Shown here one piece after another: positions 1 through 6,371 of a stretch of 18,449 bases of DNA. Every line of letters starts with the position of its first letter. Within the stretch, counting starts at the first letter, position 1. The notes beneath the pieces are model-generated. The model was not told the DNA's origin, made no database searches, and saw only the letters and a list, made by a program, of their open reading frames with translations. The position numbers were made by a program, and so were the translations under genes. The DNA is from CAYXZQ01 sp964469935 (GTDB taxonomy: Archaea; Nanobdellota; Nanobdellia; Woesearchaeales; DSVV01). The stretch spans positions 1 to 18,449 of the forward strand of contig CAYXZQ010000037.1 of the NCBI GenBank assembly GCA_964469935.1. Reading direction: 5' to 3'.

Positions 1-1361
1 CCGGATACATAGAACCTGTGGGTCTTGCCGTTGAACTCTGACTGGTATGCCATGCCTATCGGTGAGGGAAGTATCCTGTGAGCCTTGAAGGCCTGTATCT
101 GCTCGGGCGTCATATTTGTATATACGTGCTTCCAGTCCTTTGCCTGGTGATAATTGTTGTCAGCCCCCTTCGCAAATGGGACTACGGCTGGGAATCCCTT
201 AATGAAGCTGAGGTCGAGCTCGAGGGTCTTCTTCTGCTCGTCAAGCCTGTACTTTGCATGCGAGCCGAACCACTGGTCGAATATGGCCTTCTGCTTCGCC
301 GTCTTGTTGGAGTTCATCATCTTCATCATGGCGAAGTTCTCTTCTGTCTTGTTATCATGCCACTGGTTGTATCCGAAGATGTCGCTTGGCATGTTCCGAG
401 AGACCTCTGTCGCCTTGCCGTAATCAGGGAAAGCCGGTGTCTTCTGATGAACTGCCTTCTTCTCGACAGCTGCTGTCGGCTGCTTGGCATCTTTCATCAC
501 ATGGTCCAGTGTCTTTGCTGAATCATGAGCAGGCGATGCCTTTGGGGCGTCCTGCTTCGGCTTCTTCACTGATGCCTTCTGCTTGTAAACACCGGAATAG
601 AGCCCGAACAAGAGCATTCCTGCTGTGGCTACGAACGAGGCAAACAGCCCCAATTTGCCCCCTCTGGTAAATCTTGATTTATGATTATTCCCATTATAAG
701 ATGCAACCACATCATCAATGCTGCCGGCTGGTCCTTTCGAATCTTTCTCAGAATCTGGCTTTTGCGCGCAGGCCCACAGCGGCTGCCTGGTATATCCCAA
801 GGAATTCGGCCTTGCTGTTGGCACGAAACGGCTAAGAGAATAATAAGCTGGTCTGGCCGGACTGCCTGCCACATTGTCAACGTAAGCAAGTCTGAACGGC
901 CTGCCTGTTCCGATATCGGCAAGAGACGGGCTGACATGGCTGCCTGCCGCGACGTCATCAAGCCCGAACATGGAATTATACGTGACTTTGCCGCTCTTGT
1001 TCTTGAATTCATCGATGAGCCTGATTGCATAATTGACAGAGGCTGGCCTGTAGCTGACATAATCTACAGCTGCCGGTTTGTCGTTGAGCTCGGCAAGCAG
1101 GCTTTTTGCAGAGCTGCCAAGCTTTGTGAGGTATTCAGCTGTCCTTGTCTGGTTCCTGGTCTTGGTATCATAGGCCATGAGCATGTCCTGGACCATGTCT
1201 GCTACGATCTTTTTCTCATCAGAAGAAAGCCTGTTTTTCCTGGCATAGTCCCTGATGCTATCGATCCGCTTGGTATAAAGAGTTCCGCTGTCATCGATGT
1301 ATCTTTTCAACTGCTCTTTTATAGGATTCATTATGGTATTATTGTAGGATTGTGCATTCAT
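1..1361 (-). CDS. Single-pass membrane protein of unknown function, 3' end cut by window edge
   Basis: An uninterrupted reading frame runs from ATG at 1361 to the left edge (about 453 codons, no stop reached). I translated it codon by codon. The product starts MNAQSYNNTIMNPIKEQL. It has a helical, charged N-terminal half (to about residue 110), a low-complexity middle, and one clear hydrophobic segment at about residues 237-258 preceded by basic residues (KSRFTRGGK). A Lys/Pro/Ala-rich stretch follows (about 260-310), then a C-terminal region with Trp, Tyr and His (for example FGYNQW and FDQWFG) that looks like a folded domain. I recognise no family. A GGGGGT stretch just before the ATG can act as a ribosome binding site, and a good TATA box lies at 1405-1421. 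The basic flank before the segment suggests that the N-terminal half is cytoplasmic and the C-terminal domain outside, but this is inference. Confidence 0.8.
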   Translation of the reverse strand, partial: MNAQSYNNTIMNPIKEQLKRYIDDSGTLYTKRIDSIRDYARKNRLSSDEKKIVADMVQDMLMAYDTKTRNQTRTAEYLTKLGSSAKSLLAELNDKPAAVDYVSYRPASVNYAIRLIDEFKNKSGKVTYNSMFGLDDVAAGSHVSPSLADIGTGRPFRLAYVDNVAGSPARPAYYSLSRFVPTARPNSLGYTRQPLWACAQKPDSEKDSKGPAGSIDDVVASYNGNNHKSRFTRGGKLGLFASFVATAGMLLFGLYSGVYKQKASVKKPKQDAPKASPAHDSAKTLDHVMKDAKQPTAAVEKKAVHQKTPAFPDYGKATEVSRNMPSDIFGYNQWHDNKTEENFAMMKMMNSNKTAKQKAIFDQWFGSHAKYRLDEQKKTLELDLSFIKGFPAVVPFAKGADNNYHQAKDWKHVYTNMTPEQIQAFKAHRILPSPIGMAYQSEFNGKTHRFYVS

Positions 1362-1404
1362 TTTTTACCCCCAAGCAACGATGTGCTGAGTTGGTAATCC
1401 ACGC

Positions 1405-1421
1405 TATATATAAAGCTTTCG
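1405..1421 (-). promoter_or_regulatory. BRE/TATA promoter of the left-edge membrane protein gene
   Basis: The minus strand reads CGAAAGCTTTATATATA, a BRE plus TATA box. Its centre is about 48 nt from the ATG at 1361, so the mRNA should have a leader of roughly 20 nt. The window's inverted repeat at 1424-1441 abuts the BRE on its upstream side. Confidence 0.75.
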
Positions 1422-1423
1422 AT

Positions 1424-1441
1424 TTTGTCACTACTGACAAA
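1424..1441. repeat. Perfect inverted repeat, likely operator
   Basis: TTTGTCA-CTAC-TGACAAA has 7-bp arms and a 4-bp spacer. It lies directly upstream of the BRE/TATA of the minus-strand gene at 1361 and about 33 bp upstream of the plus-strand promoter at 1474. Its position fits a transcription-factor site. The left 12 bp (TTTGTCACTACT) recur at 17009 and 18188. Confidence 0.55.
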
Positions 1442-1473
1442 GAGTTTCTAATCGCCAGCAATAGAAGTTTTAG

Positions 1474-1488
1474 CGAAACCTTTAAATA
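1474..1488 (+). promoter_or_regulatory. BRE/TATA promoter of the H1-tailed coiled-coil gene
   Basis: CGAAACCTTTAAATA. The TATA centre is about 33 nt before the ATG at 1519, so only a few nucleotides of leader are predicted. Confidence 0.7.
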
Positions 1489-1518
1489 AATGTTATCACT
1501 CTTGAATGGGAAAGGGTG

Positions 1519-2742
1519 ATGAAAATAAGGGAGCAGAAGCTAAGGGACGCATTCAATAGCATAAAAAGGGACATGGAGGAGATCCGGCAGGTCCAGCGCT
1601 CCCAGTCCGAGGCATTCAACCTCAAGCTGAATACAAGGACTGGGGATCTCAGCCAGAGGCTTGACATAATCCTTTCTGAGATCAGGACCAGCCTTGCTGA
1701 TGCTGTCGATAAGACCGGCAGGGACGTCGAGAGGATTTCTCAAGCTGCAAAGGAAAGCCTCGATGCAGGCTCAGAGGTCCCTAAGCTGAGGAAGGACATG
1801 GCACTGGTGAAGTCCGAGGTCGATGTTCTGAAAAATACTCTTGATGATACTGACAGGAAGCTTGAGCTCCTCTCGAACAAGCTCCAGGAATTCGAGAACC
1901 TTAGCGTCGATGTCGACGACGTGGAGAATGATTTCGTCTCGAGAAAGGCCTTCGAGGAGCACATGGATTTCATCTATCCCCTGGTCGGTGTGGACAAGCG
2001 CGTAAAAAAGTTGAAAAAACAGAACGAGCGAATCGACGCAAGGCTCCAGGACATAGAGAACGAGAGGTATGCATATGCAGCCAAGGAGCAGGCAGAGAGG
2101 CTCCAGGAGGAGCTTATAGAGCTTAGGACCAACCTTGCCATGAAGGACGAGATCTCTGCGATGAACAGCAGAATAGACAGCATGGAGGCTGCCATGCAGA
2201 AGAGGTTTGACAGGTCAGGGGACGAGGTTAAGAAAATCCAGAATGACATGGTAGACATATACAAGCTCAAGAAGTCATTCGTCTCCGTCGAACAGTTCAG
2301 GGACATGCGAAAGGAGATAAGGCTCCTTGTCCAGGGGCTGAAGGATGTACAGAAGCTCAAAGAAAAGATGGCCAAGGTCAGGTTGTCTGCAAAAAAGGCA
2401 GCAGCAAAAAAAGTCCCGGCAAAGAAGCCAACGGCTGCGCCGGATGTCAGGAAAGCATCTGTAAAGAAAGTGGTGTCAAAGAAAGCTTCAAAGAAAAAAG
2501 TCAAGGCAAAAAAAGCCGCTTCCAAAAGACCCACGGCCAAAAAAGCAAGGGCCAAAAAACCGGCTGAAAAAAAAGCAACTGCAAAAAGACCAGCAGCAAG
2601 AAAGACAGTCTCAAAAAAAAAAATATCTGCAAAAAAGATAGCTCCAAAATCAGCTCAGAAGGAAGATGCGACAAGAAAGGCTGCAGGCAAGATTATTGGT
2701 TCTGTCGTGGATTTTTTCACAGAAGAAGAAATCAAGAAATGA
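1519..2742 (+). CDS. Coiled-coil protein with a histone-H1-like Lys/Ala-rich C-terminal tail
   Basis: 407 residues from ATG 1519; a GTG three bases upstream is an alternative, and AGGGTG serves as a weak RBS. Residues about 1-285 are almost wholly charged heptad-type helix, interrupted near 131-158 (DVDDVENDFVSRK and FIYPLVGV). Residues about 290-388 are a low-complexity tail of KK-A-x-AKK units with Pro, Ser and Thr, very like eukaryotic histone H1 tails and the bacterial Hc1/AlgP type. The last 18 residues return to a short amphipathic, acidic segment (VVDFFTEEEIKK). The tail predicts nucleic-acid binding and the coiled coil predicts oligomerisation, so a chromatin or bridging role is inference. 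The 3' end overlaps the convergent gene by 11 bp. I cannot name a family. Confidence 0.85.
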   Translation: MKIREQKLRDAFNSIKRDMEEIRQVQRSQSEAFNLKLNTRTGDLSQRLDIILSEIRTSLADAVDKTGRDVERISQAAKESLDAGSEVPKLRKDMALVKSEVDVLKNTLDDTDRKLELLSNKLQEFENLSVDVDDVENDFVSRKAFEEHMDFIYPLVGVDKRVKKLKKQNERIDARLQDIENERYAYAAKEQAERLQEELIELRTNLAMKDEISAMNSRIDSMEAAMQKRFDRSGDEVKKIQNDMVDIYKLKKSFVSVEQFRDMRKEIRLLVQGLKDVQKLKEKMAKVRLSAKKAAAKKVPAKKPTAAPDVRKASVKKVVSKKASKKKVKAKKAASKRPTAKKARAKKPAEKKATAKRPAARKTVSKKKISAKKIAPKSAQKEDATRKAAGKIIGSVVDFFTEEEIKK

Positions 2743-3979
2743 CCAGGCTGATCCCGAGGTCTGAGTCGAACACGTCAATCAATCTTTTTTTGAGCGCAGT
2801 CCTGTCGATGCGGGACAGGCTCTTCTCAAGATAATCCCTTGTCTTCTTTGTCTCCTTTATCTTTGCCTCGATGTGGCTGAGCCTGTATTCCTGCTCATTG
2901 TAGTCCCTCATTATGCTGTTCTTGTGTATTGCATCGTCGATATCCTTCTTCTCCTTGTCAAGGCTGAGCAGCGATTCCCTGTGCCTGGCAAAGAACTCCC
3001 TTGAGATGTCTGAGAGGGCGTCCTCGGTCTTCTCCTTCTTCTTGTCCTTCATCCCAATCGTCCCGTCAGAGATATTCTTCACGACCTTCTCGAGCATCCC
3101 TACTATCTTGAGCTCCTGGTCGGACTTGAGCGCCCTTATGGGATTGTCAAGATATGAACCAACAAGCTTCTCGTCCATCGCTATCCTCATGTACTTCTTC
3201 ATCGCGCTCTTGAGCTGGCTGAAAAACTGGACCATCTCATCCTCGGCCTTCCGGATCCTGAGGAGCACTTCATCCTTCTCCTTCTTCAGCCCCTCATATT
3301 CGCTGTATTCCTTGCTGTTCTTGATCTTGCTTATCTTGGCCTTGATAGCCTGCGACTGCTTTTCCTGGGCCTCGAGTTCCTTGTCCTTGGCGCGTGATTC
3401 TGCCGTGAGCCTCTTTATCTCCTCATCGGCATCGTCCAGCGAAAGTATCTCTTCCTTGACCTTCCTTATCTTGTCGAGCTCAAGCCCTTCCATGAACCTG
3501 CCTATCTTCTCGACCTCAGTGTCCATGTTCTTGAGGTCGATAGCCAGCTTCTTGGTGCTGTCTGAGAAGAACTCGCCTAGCACCATGTTGCTCTTGGTGT
3601 TGGATTTTCCGAGGATGTCGAGATTCAGCCTGAACTTCTCGACGAAATCCTCGATATTGTCGTAGGATTCGATGTCGACCCTCGAGAGGAACATCCTTGT
3701 CTTGCTTATGTAGGAATCCCTGTTTCCCTCCATGAGCTGCCTCTCCCTCTGCGGGATCTTCTTGTTCTTGAGCTGTGCATTCTCAAGCTCGTCAAGGTGG
3801 GCGCCTGCCTCCTCCACGAGCTTGCTGAGCCTCTCAGATGCCCTTGCAGCCTCGTCGTCAGCCTTCTTCAGGAGCTCCTTCTCCCTCTTGTCTATCCAGG
3901 CTGCAAGCTCTTCCTCCTTTAGCTCGAGCGCCTGCTCTCCCTCTGGCTTCTTCAGCAGCGACCTTATGAATTTCAGCAT
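2732..3979 (-). CDS. Long coiled-coil protein of unknown function
   Basis: 415 residues, ATG at 3979. It begins with a short hydrophobic/basic helix (MLKFIRSLLKK), then is almost entirely charged helix with no enzyme motif. Strong coiled-coil stretches lie at about 15-75, 150-245 and 320-400. The segment 75-150 (QRERQLMEGNRDSYI onward) looks like a small globular or helical-bundle insert. Such proteins are often named SbcC- or SMC-like by automated pipelines, but there is no Walker A or signature motif here, so that name is not supported. The gene is transcribed from the palindromic promoter at 4001-4020, shared with rnp4, and is predicted to be leaderless. Its stop lies inside the 3' end of the convergent coiled-coil gene. 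A shared cytoskeletal or chromosome-associated role for the two is only a guess. Confidence 0.85.
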   Translation of the reverse strand: MLKFIRSLLKKPEGEQALELKEEELAAWIDKREKELLKKADDEAARASERLSKLVEEAGAHLDELENAQLKNKKIPQRERQLMEGNRDSYISKTRMFLSRVDIESYDNIEDFVEKFRLNLDILGKSNTKSNMVLGEFFSDSTKKLAIDLKNMDTEVEKIGRFMEGLELDKIRKVKEEILSLDDADEEIKRLTAESRAKDKELEAQEKQSQAIKAKISKIKNSKEYSEYEGLKKEKDEVLLRIRKAEDEMVQFFSQLKSAMKKYMRIAMDEKLVGSYLDNPIRALKSDQELKIVGMLEKVVKNISDGTIGMKDKKKEKTEDALSDISREFFARHRESLLSLDKEKKDIDDAIHKNSIMRDYNEQEYRLSHIEAKIKETKKTRDYLEKSLSRIDRTALKKRLIDVFDSDLGISLVIS

Positions 3980-4000
3980 CTTTTCCAGGGATTCTGATTA

Positions 4001-4020
4001 ATATAAAAAGCTTTTTATAT
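4001..4020. promoter_or_regulatory. Perfect 20-bp palindrome serving as a bidirectional promoter
   Basis: ATATAAAAAGCTTTTTATAT equals its own reverse complement. Each half supplies a TATA box, with a shared AAAGCTTT core in the BRE position. The TATA centres are about 25 nt from the ATG of the minus-strand gene (3979) and about 25 nt from the ATG of rnp4 (4042). Both transcripts should therefore start at or beside the start codon. Confidence 0.75.
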
Positions 4021-4041
4021 CACGAAGCAGGCACTCCACCT

Positions 4042-4377
4042 ATGTCAAAGCAGAGGCACAGGGCAAAGCCCAAAAACAAGAGAAAGCTCGCTCTCGAGAG
4101 GATAGAGGCTCTTTTTGAGCAGGCCAAAGAGCAGTTCGACAGTGACCCGAAGCTGTCAGACAGGTATGTCCTTCTTGCAAGGAGGATCGCCATGAAGAAT
4201 AAGGTGAAGATGCCATCTGTCTTCAAGAGGCAGTTCTGCAGGCATTGCCATTCGTTCCTTGTGCCGGGGAGAAACGCAAGGGTAAGGACCACCACGAAGA
4301 CTGTCACGTACTTCTGCAGCGTGTGTAAAGGATTTTCGCGATTCGGCTATCATAAAAATCCGACTAAAGTGACCTGA
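4042..4377 (+). CDS. rnp4: Ribonuclease P protein component 4 (Rpp21/Rpr2 family)
   Basis: 111 residues, the usual length for the archaeal Rpp21/Rpr2/SNM1 family. RNP4 is one of the archaeal RNase P proteins that support the RNA subunit in removing 5' leaders from pre-tRNA; it pairs with the Rpp29 homologue. Seen here: a basic N-terminus (RHRAKPKNKRK), two helices with the conserved block DRYVLLARRIAMKNKVKMP (about 40-58), and a zinc ribbon made of C66-x2-C69 (FCRHC) and C92-x2-C95 (FCSVC). The stretch between them, PGRNARVRTTTKTVTYF, is typical of the family. All four zinc ligands are present. The gene is divergent from the coiled-coil gene and probably leaderless. Its last codons contain the first copy of the TAAAGTG element. 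Confidence 0.95.
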   Translation: MSKQRHRAKPKNKRKLALERIEALFEQAKEQFDSDPKLSDRYVLLARRIAMKNKVKMPSVFKRQFCRHCHSFLVPGRNARVRTTTKTVTYFCSVCKGFSRFGYHKNPTKVT

Positions 4378-4425
4378 CCCTGCACTAAAGTGTGCGGTTT
4401 GTATAAACACTTTAAATTCACTTTA
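4363..4425. repeat. Four phased copies of the heptamer TAAAGTG (two direct, two inverted)
   Basis: TAAAGTG lies at 4365-4371 and 4386-4392 on the plus strand, the longer unit ACTAAAGTG being repeated at a 21-bp interval. The reverse complement CACTTTA lies at 4408-4414 and 4419-4425. Spacings of 21, 22 and 11 bp put all four on roughly the same face of the helix. The cluster spans the end of rnp4 and the start of the eno intergenic region. A multi-site operator is the simplest reading. Confidence 0.5.
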
Positions 4426-4512
4426 TTTAATTAGCAGATTTTTGATATGCTCAGAGCCGGGTCAGTATCATAGTTCAAAAAAGCATAATTTTAAGCACCA
4501 CTCTGACATAAA

Positions 4513-4529
4513 AAGAAAACTATATAAAT
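4513..4529 (+). promoter_or_regulatory. Promoter of enolase
   Basis: AAGAAAACTATATAAAT. The TATA centre is about 30 nt before the GTG at 4554, predicting a leader of only a few nucleotides. The 90 bases between the TAAAGTG cluster and this box hold no recognisable RNA gene. Confidence 0.65.
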
Positions 4530-4553
4530 GAAGCATGCGAGTCAGCAAGAAGG

Positions 4554-5819
4554 GTGACGCGATTGGATGGATACAAGATAACAAGGGTCAGGGGAAGGGA
4601 GGTCCTTGACAGCAGGGGAAACCCGACTGTCGAGGCGGAAGTCTTCACGAGGACTGCAAGGGGCAGTGCCATTGTCCCGAGCGGGGCATCGACAGGCATC
4701 TACGAGAAGCTCGAACTCCGCGACAGGACAAGGAGATACCTTGGAAAGGGCGTTAGAAAGGCAGTGAAGAACATATCACTCATAGAGAAGAAGCTGAAAG
4801 GCGTCGATGTCCGCAGGCAGAAAGACATCGATGAGCTTATGATAAGCCTCGACGGTACAGAGAAAAGGTCGAGAATCGGGGCGAATGCAATACTCTCCGT
4901 TAGCCTGGCAGCCTCAAGGACAGCAGCTGACGCCAGGGGTGTGCCGCTATACAGGCATATAGCGGGGCTCGTCAAAAACAAAAAGATCATTCTCCCAGTG
5001 CCATTCTGCAATGTCATCAACGGAGGAAAGCATGCTGCAAACCCTCTTGAGATGCAGGAATTCATGATAGCTCCCATAAAGACCAAGTCTTTTGCAGAGG
5101 GTGTGAGGGCTGTCTCTGAGACCTACCACGTCTTGAGGGAGATAATCGCGAAAAAGTACGGAAAGAACGCGATAAACGTAGGTGACGAGGGAGGATTTGC
5201 TCCGCCTATAGAGAAGGCTGAGCAGGCATTGATGCTTATCGAGAAAGCCAGGGAAAAGGCAGGCTACCTAAAGGAGGTAAGGCCGGCCATGGACCCTGCA
5301 GCATCCGAATTCTGGAATAAAGGAGGTTACTACAGACTCGATAGAAGGTATTCAGGCAGGGCCCTGTCGGAATACTATTCAAGCCTGATCAGGAAATTCG
5401 GCGTGGTATCCCTGGAGGACCCGTTCGAGCAGAACGACCTCGAAAGCTTTGCAGGCTTCAGGAAGAAGGCAAAAATCCAGATCGTAGGCGACGACCTTCT
5501 TGTCACTAATGTCAAGAGGATCAGGCTTGCTCTTGAGAATGGACTCTGCAATGCGCTCCTGCTCAAGCCCAACCAGGTCGGAACCCTGACAGAGTCTCTC
5601 GAAGCCTACGGACTTGCGAAGAAGAGCGGCTGGAACACAATGGTTAGCCACAGGAGCGGTGACACAGAGGATCCATACATCGCTGACCTTGCGGCAGGCA
5701 TCGGCTGCGGCCAGGCAAAGATAGGCGCGCCGTGCAGGGGCGAGAGGACAGCCAAGTACAACCAGCTCCTTAGGATTGAGGAGGAGCTCGGCAGCACGGC
5801 CTCCTATGCCAGGTGGTGA
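4554..5819 (+). CDS. eno: Enolase (phosphopyruvate hydratase)
   Basis: 421 residues, full length. It interconverts 2-phosphoglycerate and phosphoenolpyruvate in lower glycolysis or gluconeogenesis. The key residues line up with known enolases: substrate loop Ser43 in PSGAST, His160, Glu169, catalytic Glu212 (GDEGGFAPP), metal ligands Asp247, Glu288 (SLEDP) and Asp313 (VGDDL), catalytic Lys338 (LLLKPNQVGT), His366 in the signature SHRSGDTED, and Lys389. Nothing essential is missing. The start is GTG; no in-frame ATG lies nearby, and the promoter at 4513-4529 places transcription just before this codon. The N-terminus DGYKITRVRGREVLDSRGNPTVE matches the family start. The next gene begins 1 nt after the stop, so the two are probably co-transcribed. 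Confidence 0.97.
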   Translation: MTRLDGYKITRVRGREVLDSRGNPTVEAEVFTRTARGSAIVPSGASTGIYEKLELRDRTRRYLGKGVRKAVKNISLIEKKLKGVDVRRQKDIDELMISLDGTEKRSRIGANAILSVSLAASRTAADARGVPLYRHIAGLVKNKKIILPVPFCNVINGGKHAANPLEMQEFMIAPIKTKSFAEGVRAVSETYHVLREIIAKKYGKNAINVGDEGGFAPPIEKAEQALMLIEKAREKAGYLKEVRPAMDPAASEFWNKGGYYRLDRRYSGRALSEYYSSLIRKFGVVSLEDPFEQNDLESFAGFRKKAKIQIVGDDLLVTNVKRIRLALENGLCNALLLKPNQVGTLTESLEAYGLAKKSGWNTMVSHRSGDTEDPYIADLAAGIGCGQAKIGAPCRGERTAKYNQLLRIEEELGSTASYARW

Positions 5820-5820
5820 G

Positions 5821-6300
5821 ATGGACTTCTCAGGCAGCAGAAACTCTGACATCGATCTCGTGATAGAATATATCCTTAACAACTTTGAAGTGCTCCCGAA
5901 TAAGAGCGAAGTTCTTCCTGAAAACAACAGGGCATCAGTATTGAGAACAGAAGCCAGGATAAAGGCTGAAAAGACTTCTGAAGATAAAATGGACAGGAAA
6001 CAGCAAAGGGGTTATATGGTGCAGCTCCCGCCAGGCTATGATGTCGTCAGGATAAGGGACCTTTCCAGGTTCTCGCCATCCATCCCTGTAGAGCGCATGC
6101 CCCAGCACATCCTCGGCAACGGTGTGCTCGGCAGGTGCTATCCTGCTCTTGGTGTCATCCAGATACGCGACGACCTCTATGGCAGGGATTTCGAGGAGGT
6201 CGACGTGCATGAGCTCAAGCATGCGATAAGCCCCCACATGAGTGAGTACCAGGTCAGGTTCTGGACAAGGGCCATGTTCGACTATACCAGGTACAATTAA
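5821..6300 (+). CDS. Small HExxH-containing protein, putative zinc metalloprotein
   Basis: 159 residues from ATG 5821. I chose this start because it falls 1 nt after the enolase stop, with AGGTGGTGAG as RBS; the open frame extends farther upstream only inside eno. The N-terminal third (1-60) is charged and looks disordered. Residues 65-159 look folded and carry H130-E131-L-K-H134 inside VDVHELKHA, the HExxH zincin motif, followed by P138 and a candidate third ligand E142 (SEYQVRF) or H139. A strand-like segment ALGVIQIRDDLYG precedes the helix, as the edge strand does in zincin proteases. There is no signal peptide or membrane segment, so it is probably cytoplasmic. Peptidase activity is inferred from the motif only; I do not recognise a named family. 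Confidence 0.75.
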   Translation: MDFSGSRNSDIDLVIEYILNNFEVLPNKSEVLPENNRASVLRTEARIKAEKTSEDKMDRKQQRGYMVQLPPGYDVVRIRDLSRFSPSIPVERMPQHILGNGVLGRCYPALGVIQIRDDLYGRDFEEVDVHELKHAISPHMSEYQVRFWTRAMFDYTRYN

Positions 6301-6321
6301 GAGACGTCCTGCTATTCCTTA

Positions 6322-6337
6322 CGAAAACCTTTTATAT
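6322..6337 (+). promoter_or_regulatory. BRE/TATA promoter of the three-VWA protein gene
   Basis: CGAAAACCTTTTATAT. The two ATGs at 6336 and 6342 lie within or just after the TATA box and would not be transcribed. The start expected from this box is near 6360, which leaves ATG 6372 with AAGGGG as RBS. Confidence 0.75.
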
Positions 6338-6371
6338 GCCAATGCCAAGGATAGACATAAAAAGGGGCAAA

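Noticed and set aside
681..1397. Plus-strand open frame of 238 codons
   Set aside because: It is antisense to the continuous minus-strand gene 1-1361, which has a promoter, an RBS and better protein-like composition. The minus frame at 629-1060 is another shadow of the same gene.
2913..3665. Plus-strand open frame of 250 codons, Ser/Leu/Phe-rich
   Set aside because: It is antisense of the coiled-coil gene 2732-3979; the Ser/Leu bias comes from complementing Lys/Glu codons. The frame at 1974-2555 on the minus strand is the same effect opposite the H1-like tail.
2732..3979. SbcC/SMC-type ATPase identity for the long coiled-coil protein
   Set aside because: No Walker A, Walker B or signature motif is present at either end; the similarity would be coiled-coil composition only.
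4446..4507. Possible structured RNA upstream of eno (TCAGAG at 4451 pairing with CTCTGA at 4501, and TATGC with GCATA)
   Set aside because: The stems are only 5-6 bp and not coaxial. No tRNA, box C/D or riboswitch pattern fits.
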